Source: Carnegiea gigantea (taxonomy: Eukaryota; Streptophyta; Magnoliopsida; Caryophyllales; Cactaceae). Taken from it: a stretch of DNA of 64,000 nucleotides. A program made the translations under genes and the position numbers. The notes under the pieces were generated by a model, which was not told the origin of the DNA, made no database searches, and saw only the letters and a list, made by a program, of their open reading frames with translations. Location: positions 211,001 through 275,000 of the forward strand of contig JAKOGI010001183.1 in assembly GCA_029747015.1 (NCBI GenBank). Reading direction: 5' to 3'. Position 1 is the stretch's first letter; the number at the start of each line of letters is the position of its first letter. This document shows, one piece after another, positions 45,093 through 57,486 of this stretch.

Positions 45093-45719
45093 CATTTGAT
45101 CGATGTCATCAGGCTCATAAATCGGGCTTACAATATCGAGCAGTCTTGCATTTACTGTAGAATCAATTTAGCTACTGATCCCGGATACAACTCGCATGTA
45201 TTTGAGTCGAGGTTTTTCCACTCTATCGCACGTCCTTTTTCATGATTTCTTAATGTGTGGCTTCCTCAATACATCATTAAAACAAGTTTGCCAATGACAC
45301 ATGTGTTCATGCAACTAGGAGACCTTAAGGCATGTGATATATTATTGAATCAAAAGTAAAATAATAAATGTCTTACTGCAAGACACTTCTTAAGTATTTG
45401 TCAATGATATGCACTCATGCAACAAGGACATCTTGATGCATATGATATATTACCAGATCAAAAACAAAATGATCAATGCCTTGCTTGTTTGGGCTAAAAC
45501 GCTATGTTGTTATGTATAAAATTTTAAAAAAAGGTACAATTCAATAGTGCAAGGATGTTACAAGTTATAAGTAGTGTAAAATTATTTTTTTATCCATTAT
45601 TTTCCACAATTAGAAACATGCACACGTTATAAGCTTTTATGGATTGGGTTGATTCAATTAAGGCGTCATTTTGCATCCGCCAGTATAGCCGACGTGTATT
45701 AGAATTTCATGATTCATAA
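45093..45719. other. Gene-free stretch
   Basis: No coding region or transposon end is recognised. TGTTATGTATAAAATTTT-type AT-rich sequence leads into the microsatellite. Confidence 0.4.
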
Positions 45720-45733
45720 ATGTGTGTGTGTGC

Positions 45734-45809
<76 letters not shown>

Positions 45810-45977
45810 ATACATGTACATATATATATATATATTATATATATATATATATATAATATATTATATATATATATATTATATATATATATACTGTACATAT
45901 ATACACATGTATTATACCACACACACATATGTATATCTATGTGTGTGTGTGTGTGCATAAATACATATATACATGTG

Positions 45978-46030
<53 letters not shown>

Positions 46031-46055
46031 TATATACATACACATATATATATAC

Positions 46056-46089
<34 letters not shown>

Positions 46090-46205
46090 GATATATATGT
46101 AAATATATATATATATATATATATAATATATATATATAGTATTGTGTGTCTGTGTGTGTTAATATAACTATATCTATATATATATATGTATATATATGTA
46201 TACAC

Positions 46206-46275
<70 letters not shown>

Positions 46276-46427
46276 GTGTGTGTGTGTGTGTGTGTGTGTG
46301 TTTTGTGTGTGTGTGTGTGTGTGTATGTATGTGTGTGTATATGTGTGTGTGTGTGTATATATATGTGTGTGTGTGTGTATCAATATATATATATATATAT
46401 ATAATATATATATAATATATATTATAG

Positions 46428-46458
<31 letters not shown>

Positions 46459-46466
46459 ATGTATAG

Positions 46467-46500
<34 letters not shown>

Positions 46501-46609
46501 ACACACACACACATGTATACACACACATGCATACATACATACACACACACACACAAACACGCACACACAACCCTTGACACACACACACACGCGCGCACAG
46601 ACACACACA

Positions 46610-46666
<57 letters not shown>

Positions 46667-46690
46667 TTATACATAGACATATATATATAA
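45720..46690. repeat. Large compound TA / GT / CA microsatellite
   Basis: About 970 bases of alternating purine-pyrimidine sequence: (TA)n blocks, (TG)n and (AC)n blocks and mixed ATGT/ACAT runs. Open frames through it on both strands (up to 317 codons of Tyr-Ile, Cys-Val or His-Thr repeats) are artefacts. It lies where the 5' LTR of the adjacent gag-only relative should be. Such tracts can adopt cruciform or Z-DNA structures. Confidence 0.95.
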
Positions 46691-46824
46691 ATATCAAAAC
46701 TTTTTTCCCTGATAAGTTTTTAGCACCGTTGCCGGAAAGTTGGCGCTTTCGAATATTAGAGCTTACTTGGGCATTCAAGACTAGACTTTTATTTTGAAAG
46801 AAACAATTGAAAATTGAAAAAAAA

Positions 46825-48075
46825 ATGTCTCTTTCTCACTTTCCTTAATATGGGCATGAATTATTTTGGAGATACTATGCTAGATTGCATGCTTTTCTTG
46901 CTTATTGCGATCTTTATTTGGAAAAGTGGAAATTTTGAATATAGTTTATGAGGCTATGAATTGTGAAATCTATACTCTTTTAGGGTGTTGGGATTTTTGT
47001 GCTAAAAATATTGATGAAGCCTGGGATTTTCTTGATTGGTTGGCTCAGGGGACTTATGAATATGCGATTAGTTGCACTAATTCATGCATCCCACTCCCTT
47101 GCATCACTGATTGTGCTCCTCCTATGTGCGAAATTTGCCATTATTCTGATCATGAGAGTAATTCTTGTCCCTATTATATATCCGATGAGGCTTTGCTAGA
47201 CTTTGCAATATGATAGAGACAATGAATGAGCAAGAAATTGAGTTTGCCAATAAAATGCGGGAGTATGACCTATCACCTGAGACTGACCTGAGTTCTAGTT
47301 CTCCTAGATTTGATGTCAATTTGTGTGATGATGGTGCGTCTTTCCCTCCTCTAGAGCCGAACTAGAGAAAGTACTCGACCCTCCATTGACTACTTTACTC
47401 ACAGTTGCTCCATCCTTTCCTAATACCCTTAGGGATAACACTGTGTTTATCATGACCCTTTTTGACACACCTCCCCCTTTAGCTCAATCGACAGAGTTCA
47501 GGACAGGTGAGACCGTTGGTGTTAGCGCTAGTGTTGATGAGGATGATACTTAGTCTGAGTTAGGTGATATTTTTATTGAGGGGTATGATCTCCATGAAAC
47601 TCCCATAGGGACTTCTTGTGTGGATGTTTTGGTTGCGGTGCCAGCTAATTCTGATTTTGCTGATAATATATCCCCCAACCCTCTTGATACATTCCATACT
47701 TCCCCTTTTCGTTCACTACCCTCTCCTTCCTCTGAGGATCATAATATGTTACCCGCTGGTTATCATGATATGCTTGAGGGGAATGTGGTTGACTGTTTGG
47801 ACTCTTTAGGTACCTTTAGAGGGTATGCTCCCTCCCTTGACCATTATAGATTATACCCCGAGACCATGCCTGCGAAAATCATGTTGACCTTTGCATTCGA
47901 TAACTCTAAAGATTTTTCAAGGGCATTTGATAAATTTCGGAGAGCATTTACTATTATTTCAAGATTCATATTTAAGTGCTCTTATTCCCATTCATTTGAA
48001 TTGCATGCTCAGGTCTTTGATAAGCTAATGCGAGCTTTGACAGCATCTGATTTAGCAGCTCGGATCTTGGGATGA
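46825..48075 (+). pseudogene. Decayed Gag-like gene of the older gag-only element
   Basis: It begins MSLSHFP at 46825. After frame changes it shows EAWDFLDWLAQGTYEYA and the intact zinc knuckle CEICHYSDHESNSC, and later DVNLCDDGASFPPL. The C-terminal part (47620-48075, 151 codons) is open and aligns with the array protein through DNISP, SLGTFRGY and DKLMRALTASDLAARIL. The unrecognised C-terminal region is therefore conserved as protein across two diverged subfamilies. Stops and frameshifts before it make the gene non-functional. Confidence 0.8.
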
Positions 48076-48736
48076 AGAGGAGTAGCTGATGCTCCTTCAA
48101 CCTCCCATCGTATTGTCTTGAGGAGGTGGTAGTTTAGGTGCACCCAGCACCTAGCCTTGTAAATTCTGTCCCTCTTTTCTCTTTCTTTATTTTTATTTTG
48201 TATATATAGCTTTTGCCCTTTCTTATTTATATTTTGCTTTTGTATAGTTATTTTTGTAGATTTCTTTCTTTCTTTTGTGTATATTTGTATTTTGTTGGTG
48301 GTTGTAACTCCTTGGCTCCCAATAAGGACATAGTGAGATTTAGGTGTGGAGGTGGGGAGTCACATACCCTATGCATCTTTTTGCGAAAATTTTTTACTTT
48401 TGTATAGTCTTTCTTTTTGGCTTTAAGGAAGTTTTATGCTATTCTAATTAGCTTAAATCCCCTGCACTTTGACTATTAGCTTGTATAGGAATGTGATGTG
48501 CATGGTAGATCTTCGTCCTCAGCGTGTCATTCTAGGCCCTAATTCTAACCCCAATTGTTCATTCTCAATGTGTAATCCTATCCTTATCTATACCATCATC
48601 ATTAGCTTAGGGTCTTAGTTTTTCGTGATTAACTCTCCCACCTATTTTTAACACGGTTACTTTAATATTTGCCCGCATTTAAAAAAATGAAAAAAAAGGA
48701 GAAAATGAAAAACATAAAACAAGGAATAACAAGTAT

Positions 48737-48825
48737 TCCTTTGAGGCATGTGCTACTGAGCGTTAACCTTTGAAGCAATACTGCTACTGGGTGTTATCCT
48801 TTGAGGCAATACTGCTATTGGGAAA
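48737..48825 (+). repeat. CCTTTGAGGC motif cluster, older relative
   Basis: TCCTTTGAGGCATGTGCTAC, ACCTTTGAAGCAATACTGCT and TCCTTTGAGGCAATACTGCT occur within 90 bases, separated by ACTGGGTGTTA. This corresponds on the opposite strand to the motif cluster in each array unit (for example 25924-26086). Confidence 0.6.
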
Positions 48826-49638
48826 GCTCGCTTCATGTGTTAACAAGTCAATAATGTAGCATGTGTCAGTCAGGTGGGAATGAGTTTGATTTTGGTAAGC
48901 TTAAGTCCTAAGATGATGATACACTTACACATCAAGCACTAGGATGGATTCCAAGTTTTGATGTACAATGGGGTGAAAAGTTGGTGCTTTGATGTTATGT
49001 ATGTGGATAGAGAGTTTTGATATGTATACTCTGTTTATATACAGGCTAATATCTTTGTTACATTGGTGATTCGGCTAGTTAGAATGTGCGTAGTCTTCCC
49101 CTCGTATAGATCTTTGTGCCCTGTTTGTATACCTGTTTTGTTTTCTTTGTCTTCCTTTCTCTTTTTCCACCTGTTTTTCTTTTTCAAGATTTTATGGGTA
49201 TATCTTCTGCAAACCCTCACGAGACCTTACTCGTCCACTTGGGGGAACCAAGGGGTTCAAAGGGCTTGTTGCATATGCTAAATGCAACCGTGATTCTTAC
49301 GACATTGAGTTAGGTTCTTAGGTTAGTTTTTGATTTGTTTTGCTCGAGGACAAGTAAAAGATAGGTGTGGGGATATTTGTTAGGCAAAATTTGTCGTATT
49401 TTATGTGCCTCTTTTACTAATTTTACCTTGTATAATAACATAATATTTAGAGTTTTTACTTGTTTTATTTGTTTTTATAGGTAATGAACTTCAAATCGAG
49501 AAAACGTTGCGACAAGGAGCAAAGACGGACAAAAAAGAGCAAAAGCAGGTAAGAAGGGATGATAGAGGGGATGATAGGGGGCCGAACCACCGTGCCAGAA
49601 ATGTGGCACGATGGGGTCATGCCACGTGGCACGTCCGT

Positions 49639-52226
49639 TGTAATAGTCTAACCTTAAAATATGTTTATTAATTTCATTTCATTAATCCATGTGATTAATC
49701 GCATTTCATTTATATCATTGCTTTTTGTTATTCCAATTGCACATTTCTAAATGGGCCCTCACTTTGCAATTTAGGGTTTTATTCTAGTCCAATTCTGAAG
49801 ATCGATTTGGGCCTTGATATGTATGAATTTAGCGATTTAATTCTTTCTCATGGCACCACAACCATTTAATCTCGAGTTTTGGAAAAAAAATATTTTCGCA
49901 AACACACTCGATTTCAGCTCTTTTTCAAACCCGAGCCCATTTAAGGCCGATTTCGACTCAACAAGACTTGACCCTCATTTGTTTAGCTAATCACCCTTAA
50001 TTATGCTTCGCATAAGTGGCTTTTGGGCTTTTAATTTCAGCCAAGTATACATTTAGCAAAGCTTTTGTTTTACACCAAGCATTTGCTAGACATTTTCTCT
50101 CTCCTATTTCTCTCCTCTTTCTCTCTAGTCACGGCAGCAGTAGTAAGCAGCAACACCACCACCATTTCAGCTATCAAACAACCACCACTCGCCACCCAAC
50201 CATCCCTCTCACTCCTCCAAGCACCAAGAATCATTCATACCTCTTTCTAAGCACAAAGTGAGTAATTCTTTTCACCTCTTATGCTGATTTTATTGTTGAT
50301 TCTTGATCTTATTGGTTTTTGCTTCTTATTTTAGTTGTTTTAGTGATGGATTATGCTGTTTTCATAGAATTAAGAATCATCTTGGTGATGGATCATGGTG
50401 GAGTTGAAGTTGGATGATGCTAGGATTAGGGTTTCATCTAAGTCATGCAAGCTTCATGTTCAAGTGTTGGATATTGATTGTTTTATCCTTGATTTTGCTT
50501 ATCTTTTAATCTATTAAAGTTTCTTATGGTGTTTTAAAAATATGGGAGTGATTTCAAGTTGACCCAAAGTTGGCGTTTTATCCAAAATGCATGGTTTGGA
50601 CCAAACTAGTATCAAACTTGAGGTGTGTGTATATGTAACTAGAAAAGGAGCTTTATTGGATATGAATATGAAGTAGAATTGTGTGTGGTATTTTTGTATG
50701 ATGTTGGGATATACCAAAGTGTGTTTACATGCTCTTAAGAAAGAATTTAAGTTGAGGATTGGTGTGAAAAGTGAGGAAACAAATCCAAGCAGTGAAGCTG
50801 GAATTTCTAGAAAAATAGGACAAATTTTGAGATAAAACTGGTAATGAATGGCCTAGCCAAAAATTATGATTTTTGGTGGGTAGATAGATCAGTGTGTTAG
50901 CTTTAAAATGGCTCTTGAATCGTATTAATCCGACGTCTGTGGAGAAAGTTATGGTCATTTTACTAAACCTATGCGGGATGGACTCAAAACTGACCTGTTG
51001 GTGTTCTAACCCCATTTTAGGAACCCTATATGGGAATCATGTGATGTGTCCTTAATTAACGTTTTAAAGGACTTCCTAAACTCTTCATATTGGGGTCTTA
51101 GGTCTCATTTCGAGGTCCAAAGTATATGTTGTGAATTATTCTTTCCGTACCCCCTTTATAAGCCCTTATTCTCTAAACTTGTTACCATGCTTTAAATCGC
51201 ATTTCTACAGTTATTTAGCATCAGCATTTTAGATTAATCTTTGAACTGGTTTGTAAAATGTAAAGGTATCAATTATGAGAACAAGTTCGTTCTGACCTCA
51301 TGTTCTTATAATGATTTTTTGAACAAAATCAAGGCCTAAGCTTTCATTCTCTACATTTGAGTGCATCTTATTACACCAAGAACTAGCATTTAAAACTTCC
51401 AGGTATGTTCATGGCCTACTGTATCTTTAGAAATCAGCACGTATTTATCGAAATCGTATTGTTTTGGTAAGTACATCAATGAATCAATTGAATCAGTGCT
51501 TTATCACATAATTAGTGACCCCATCAGTTATCAGTTACACGGCTTTGCCCTCCAGTTACCTGCGCGACTTTAGGTCGGGTCCTCCGGTCGGCTTAGCAGG
51601 TGGACACCTATTCACAGATCGTAACAGTTACTAAGGGGTGCACTAACAGATAATAATTGACAATTTAGTTTTATATGCGTCTCATTCCCTATTTTAAAAT
51701 CAAAATGAATTGCAAGCGAGCTCAAATAACTTTTCAATGAATCTTTATCACAGTTCGAAATGTTTTTATGTTTTGTTTTAGGAAAGTGCTTGGTGAACCG
51801 CCCTTAGGTGGGCAGGGAGGCGGACGGTGATAAATGAGATAGGACCGTCCATGTGATTGGCGGTGTAGAAGTACTAAGATGTTATCCTATCCGATTGTGA
51901 TGTATTTTGGTGTTACAACTATGTGTGTTTGAACTGAAGTATGTATTTTGGTGTTACCATTGTATATTTGAACCGAATTATATACGTTGGTGTAACCCTT
52001 GGGATGCTAGAACCATTTCTATATATAACTAAATGGTTTGAGTGATTATGATGGTGAATGCCCCTTTATAGGGGTAAACTTTGACTTATGGCAGGTTTTC
52101 ATGTATAAGGGAAGCCTTGTCCTTTGTGGACGGCGGTAATGCCCCATTCACTAGGTTATTATTTCTCATTGGTGAACTTAAGCAGGTAAATGCAAGTAGT
52201 GAATCATGTATTATTGGGGTGTTACA
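49639..52226 (+). repeat. 5' LTR of Del/Tekay element
   Basis: It starts TGTAATAGTC and ends GGGGTGTTACA. A TATA box (TTTATAAG) at 51155-51162 is conserved at 59766-59773 in the 3' LTR, both after CCGTA and followed by CCCTTATTCTCTAAAC, so it is the likely promoter. Confidence 0.9.
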
Positions 52227-52230
52227 GATT

Positions 52231-52248
52231 TGGTATCAGAGTCAGGTT
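52231..52248 (+). other. tRNA-iMet primer-binding site
   Basis: TGGTATCAGAGTCAGGTT follows the LTR by four bases. The first 11 bases equal the initiator-Met complement. Confidence 0.9.
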
Positions 52249-52473
52249 AAGATTTTCTGGAGGAAAATAGAGTTAGAAATTATAGGGTGAGAATGGTTGT
52301 TGTGAGGGGGCTATTGTATGTTGCTAAAGTGATATTCGGAGTGTAGTAACGATATTCGAATGCAAGTTGCTTCCATTTGCATGTCCCTAATGCAAGTTGC
52401 TTCCATTTGCATGTCTCTTATTTATGGATATGTTACGGATATGTATGCCTCTCATATATGTGTTTTCTTTGCT

Positions 52474-53263
52474 AGATGGATCCTTATGGCGTTAATATGT
52501 TGCCGGGTGGATCTGTTATTGCCCACATTGCATTACTACATGCTAGTATAGAGGCACACGTATAGGACCCTTACTCTGAATTCCGCAGTATTGTAGTCCA
52601 TGCACAGAGACTGCTTGGGTCCTTACCCCTGGTTGATCCGTGGGTGGCATTTAGGCATCGTTATCACGACTTTATGATAACAGGGAACCCAGGCTTAGAT
52701 GGGTTTAGGTTTCAGGCCCAGGGGGTATGGACTACTCTTGTTACGAAGTTATTATTAAGGGAAGAGTTTGACCAGAGAGGAATCACCATGGAAATGTTAC
52801 AACATATTTTTCCACTACATCAGGTGCCTCCCCACCTGCACCCCCAGCACCAACACAGGGGCCACCCTCCCCGCCAGCACCAGCACAAGGGCCACCCTCC
52901 CCGCTCGTACCAGGAACCCCACTGATGCCTGATAGCTCTGGGGAAGCTCATGAGGTGATAGACCTCCGCGACACCCTAGATTTGGTGGTGATTAGTTCTG
53001 GGAATGAGGGCCACCAGGGAGAGAAGGATGATCCTGAGGAGGATGATCCCGAAGAGGATCAAGACATCGACAATGTGGGGGTGGAACAGCAATGGGAACA
53101 AGAGGTGGATGAGTTGATAGTGGAGTTACAACATGAGCCGGAACAGCAGGTCTAGTAGGAGATCGGCAATGCCGAGTCAGAGGCATCGACTAGTAGCTTC
53201 GATTCAGGCAAAGAACCTAATGATGAGTCCGACCCGGATTACGATCCATCAAGGGATCGTTAG
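52474..53263 (+). pseudogene. Extra ORF between primer-binding site and gag
   Basis: The ORF begins MDPYGVNMLPGGSVIAHIAL. The product has an alpha-helical-looking N-terminal part (AFRHRYHDFMITGNPGLDGF, RFQAQGVWTTLVTKLLLREE), then a proline-rich linker with repeated QGPPSP units. It ends in an acidic tail (DDPEEDDPEEDQDIDN) followed by SSFDSGKEPNDESDPDYDP. It is broken by a stop near 52564, a frame change near 52820 and a stop near 53155, but reads as one former ~260-residue protein. It is separate from gag, which starts ~480 bases downstream. I do not recognise a domain. An upstream ORF of unknown role in this lineage is the best description. Confidence 0.55.
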
Positions 53264-53743
53264 GTGGTTCTAGGGGTTGGTGTTGTGGTTTTCGTTTTGA
53301 GCCTGTATGTATATATAGTACGGTTGGATAGGATAGTTATGTTTTGTGTGGCATCTGACATTGTATGTAGCTAGGCCAATCCTCTCCGACTGTGAGCATC
53401 TGACATTGTATATAGCTAGGCCAATCCTCTCCGACCGTGATGATATGGTCCGTACCTCTTTTTGGTCATGTGACGGATCTGGTGTTTAGGAGCTATATAG
53501 TGTTTAGTGTTAGGATAGGAGTTAGAGCTAGGCTTGCTTGCTCAGTTAGGTCTGATATGCTTTTGCTGCTCATGTATATAGATCAGCAACTATGTATGTA
53601 AGTAAGCCGTTTTGAAATGAAATGATGACGCTTTGAGTTAGGAAATAATCTTTGAGCCATCTTCTATGTATTTATTAGGCATGTTTATTTTATACATCTG
53701 GAGGTTCCAGTATTTGAATTGTTTCATTTAATGTATGATCAGA

Positions 53744-54729
53744 ATGTCCGAATCAGTGCAAAACAACATAGAGGTTCATGTAGAGGACAATTTGGAGCAA
53801 GGCTAGGGATCAGGTGATCGAGCCTTGTGCCAGGAACCACAACATGATGGCATACCACCGTTGCCCTCTATATTAGCTAGCAACTTAGGAAACCCGAGTT
53901 ACTGGCCAACCCTAGTTGCTGAATTGATGAAGCGAATTCCCCAGGTACCTGCTGAAACCCATCCTAAAGAGGATAAATTGGCAGATAGGATAGCACGACA
54001 TAACTCTAAAGTTTATAATGGATCTTACGATCCAGTAGTACTGGAGGAATGGATAAGAGGAATGGAGAAAATCTTTGCAGTGGTAGAGGTGCCAGAAGGA
54101 AAAGGGGTAAACATTGGGACATATTATTTGACCGGTGAAGTTGACATTTGGTGAAATACCATGAAGGACAAACTCGTAGGGCCTAAATTTACCTAGAATA
54201 AATTCCTAAGTGAGTTAAGGGCAAATTTTTACCTAGTTGTGGTCCAAAGGCAAAAGGAGAACGAGTTTATGGAGCTGAAGATGAGGGGCACCATTACTGT
54301 GATGCAATACGTTAGTAAGTTCACTGAATTATCTAGGTTTGTTCCTGAGTTTGTGTCATCCGAAAAATGAGGAGGTTTGAGGAGGGCCTGGCCTTCTATG
54401 TTCAAAATCAATTAGCTGGACAACCAATTCTGACTTACCAAGAACTATATGAGCGAGCAACTGAAGTGGAACGAGTGAAAACAGAGTTAAGACCACTAAA
54501 TCCAATCAACCACAGGAGAAAGGGGTTTGAGCGGGGGACCCCAAGTGAGAGTGTGAATCAAAACTAGAAGAAACCTACTCCTGTTCCTTCCAAGGGCCGT
54601 CCTGTAGGCTCGACAGTACCCTGTGCGAAGTGTGAAAGAACAAATCATACCACTCCTGAATGCCGTGTTGGCACCAACAAATGCATGTGGTGTGGAAGTC
54701 CTGAACACCTCATCGCTGCATGCCCCTGA
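53744..54729 (+). pseudogene. Chromovirus gag
   Basis: From ATG at 53744 (MSESVQNNIEVHVED) the Gag core shows SYDPVVLEEWIRGMEKIF, FMELKMRGTITVMQYVSKF and EEGLAFYVQNQL. Two CX2CX4HX4C zinc knuckles follow, CAKCERTNHTTPEC and CMWCGSPEHLIAAC. Two knuckles in tandem are unusual, since one is common. Stops near 53803 and 54152 and a frameshift near 54368 inactivate it. Confidence 0.85.
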
Positions 54730-55214
54730 CGACTAAAAGCTATAGACAAGGGTGCAGCAAAACCTTTGGCTCCGCTCTGCCAGGGAGCCCCACCTTCAAG
54801 GCCTGCAATTGCAGGAAGGGCATTTGTGATGAACAAGAAGGAAGCTACTACCTCTGGTACGGTAGTCACTGGAACTCTCTTTTTAAATTCAAAGCCATTT
54901 TCTGTATTATTTGATTTGGGCGCCACTCATTCATTTATATCGACCCGATCTGCTATACAATTGAGCCTTGAGAATAGGAGGATAGAAACCAATTATAGAA
55001 TTAAACTACCCAACAATTCTGTGATTTAGTGCCCTCTCTCTTTTAAACTTGTCCCTATCACCATTGGTGAAACCACCTTCCCTGTGGATTTGATTCAATT
55101 TGAATTGTCTAATTTTGACATCATTTTGGGGATGAATTGGTTGCACACTTGTGGAGCCCAAATCAACTGTGAAGATCTTAAGGTTATCTTGAAAGATAAA
55201 CAAGGCAGAAAGGT
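54730..55214 (+). pseudogene. Retropepsin-like protease
   Basis: FSVLFDLGATHSFIS is the gypsy protease active site. The usual Ser/Thr after the catalytic Asp is Leu, which would damage activity. The later DIILGMNWL motif is the conserved second half. A stop at 55027 interrupts it. Confidence 0.85.
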
Positions 55215-56036
55215 GTGTTTTCATGGCAGAGAGAGGTAAAATTGTGTTCTTTGATTTCCGCTATGAAAGCAAGTAAGCTGTTATATCAGGGGAGTATTGG
55301 ATATTGGTGTTATGCTATTGATACCCAAACAAAAGAAGAGAAAGCAGAGAATATACCTGTAGTTTGTGAATTTGAAGATGTTCTCCCGAAGGAGTTACCA
55401 GCACTTCCCCCGCAGAGGAAAATTGATTTTGGAATTGAATTAATTCCTGGAGCCCAACCTATTTCTAAAGCCCCATATCGTATGGCCCCAACTGAGTTTA
55501 AGGAACTAAAGATTCAGCTAGATGAGCTATTATAGAAGGGTTTTATTAGGCCAAGTGTGTCACCATAGGGTGCCCCAGTGCTGTTTGTCAATAAGAAGGA
55601 TAGAACCTTAAGGCTATGTATTGATTATAGGAAGTTGAACAAGATTACCATCAAAAAAAAATATCCTCTTCTACGAAGAGATTATTTGTTTGATCAACTA
55701 CAAGGAGCAGGAGTGTTCTCTACGATTGATTTGAGGTCAGGGTACCATCAACTTAGGATTAAACTTGACGACATTCCTAAGACAGCGTTGAGGACTAGGT
55801 ATGGTCACTATGAGTTTACAGTGATGTCTTTTGGTCTCACTAATGCTCCTGCAGCCTTCATGGACCTTATGAGTAGGGTTTTCAGACCCTATTTAGACAA
55901 GTTTATAGTGGTGTTCATAGATGACATTCTTATCTATTCTAAGGATAGAGTGGAACATGCTGATCAATTGCGGATAGTATTGCAAACTTTGAGGAAACAT
56001 CAACTGTATGGAAAATTAAAGAAATGTGAATTTTGA
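55215..56036 (+). pseudogene. Reverse transcriptase
   Basis: PYRMAPTEFKELKIQLDELL, then two stops (55533, 55568), then [50 protein letters not shown] and the catalytic box [11 protein letters not shown] (FIDD, near 55911-55931). All core RT motifs are present in gypsy order. The frame is open from 55578 to 56036 and then ends in a stop in place of the usual Trp after KKCEF. Confidence 0.9.
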
Positions 56037-56640
56037 TTGGAGGAAGTGGTATTTTTGGGGCATGTGGTTACAAAAGAAGGAATTAAAGTTGACCCCAAGA
56101 AGGTGAAAGCAATCACAGAATGGCTAAGGCCCACCAATGTCATTGAGATTAGAAGCTTTCTGGGTTTAGCAGGTTACTACCGAAGGTTTGTAAAGGATTG
56201 TTCGAAAATAGCTTCACCACTGACTAATATATTGAAGAAAGCAAACAAATTTGGGTGGACTGAAAGATGTGAGAAAGCTTTTCCAAGAGCTAAGGCAGCG
56301 ATTGACCACCGCCCTAATCCTAATGTTACCAATGGAAGGAAAGGAGTATACTATTTATAGTGATGCTTCAAAAAACGGTCTAGGGTACGTGCTGATGTAG
56401 GAGGACAAAGTAGTAGCTTTGAAGGTATTATTTATATGGGGCACCATACAGGGTTTATACTGATCATCAAAGTTTAAAGTATATCTTCACCCAGAAGGAG
56501 CTCAATTTGAGGCAACGGTGTTGGCTTGAGTTGCTTAAAGACTATGATTTGCAGATCCAATATCATTCTGGTAAAGCAAATGTGGTGGCAGATGCTCTGA
56601 GTAGGAAGGCGCAATATAGCTCAACTACTATGGTGATTAC
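56037..56640 (+). pseudogene. RT connection and RNase H, partly deleted
   Basis: [20 protein letters not shown] and [19 protein letters not shown] form the connection. RNase H begins [14 protein letters not shown], then loses the middle: after a stop the frame jumps to [14 protein letters not shown] and [11 protein letters not shown]. The deleted stretch would normally hold the second catalytic Glu (the ESE/PTHD region), so RNase H is dead. Confidence 0.85.
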
Positions 56641-57486
56641 CCAATTGAACCTCTTGAGAGAACTTGAGGACTTCGGGATTTAATTAGTGTCCCACGGGCA
56701 AACAAATGCGCAATTATTAGCACTTACCGTGCAATCCTCCCTAGTGGAAGAAATTCGACTGAACCAGAAAAGTGATCCCGAACTCCAATGAATAAAGCAA
56801 AATTTAGAAAAAGGGAAGTCTCCGGGATTTGTAATACACGAGGATGGGACCTTGCGGTTCCAGAATTGCTTGTGTGTGCCTAAAAAGGAAGGATTGAGGA
56901 AGCAGATCCTGGAAGAGGCTCACAATACTCGTTATTTAGTACATCCAGGAGGCACCAAGATGTACAGAGATCTGAGACAATACTTTTGGTGGAATAATAT
57001 GAAGAAAGACATTGCAGAATATATGAACAAGTGTCTAACCTGCCAGAAAGTTAAAGCAGAGCATCAGCGTCCTGTGGGTGAACTACGACGCTTAGAAATT
57101 CCCACTTGGAAGTGGGATTCATTCTCAATGGACTTTGTTACAGGTTTACCCCTTTCTGCCTCGAAAAGAATGTTTCTGGGTCATAGTTGATCGACTCATG
57201 AAGTCAGCTCATTTCCTGCCAATTAAGGATACTTGGAGAGTTGAAAGACTAGCCCAACTGTATGTTAAGGAGATAGTCCGTCTGCACAGGATCCCTTTAG
57301 ACATAATCTCAGATAGGGATCAAAGATTCCAAGCACGTTTCTGGCAAGTGCTTCAAAAGGCCTTTGGGACCAAACTAAACTTCAGTAGCTCCTATCATCC
57401 AAAAACAGATGGACAAACTGAAAGAGTGAATCAAATTGTAGAGGACATGCTGAGGGCTTGTGTATTGGAGTTCCAAGGGAAATAGA
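56641..57486 (+). pseudogene. Integrase (zinc and catalytic domains)
   Basis: The HHCC zinc domain (HNTRYLVHPGGTKMYRDLRQ ... CLTCQK) is followed by WDSFSMDFVTGLP (first Asp), IISDRDQRFQARFW (second Asp) and YHPKTDGQTERVNQ (Glu). A frameshift near 57165 separates the first Asp from the second, and stops occur near 56683 and 56790. The three catalytic residues themselves are retained. Confidence 0.9.

Noticed and set aside
45707..46660. Long open frame of 317 codons and several others through the TA/GT/CA repeat
   Set aside because: Open only because dinucleotide repeats lack stops. The products are pure Cys-Val, His-Thr or Tyr-Ile repeats on both strands.
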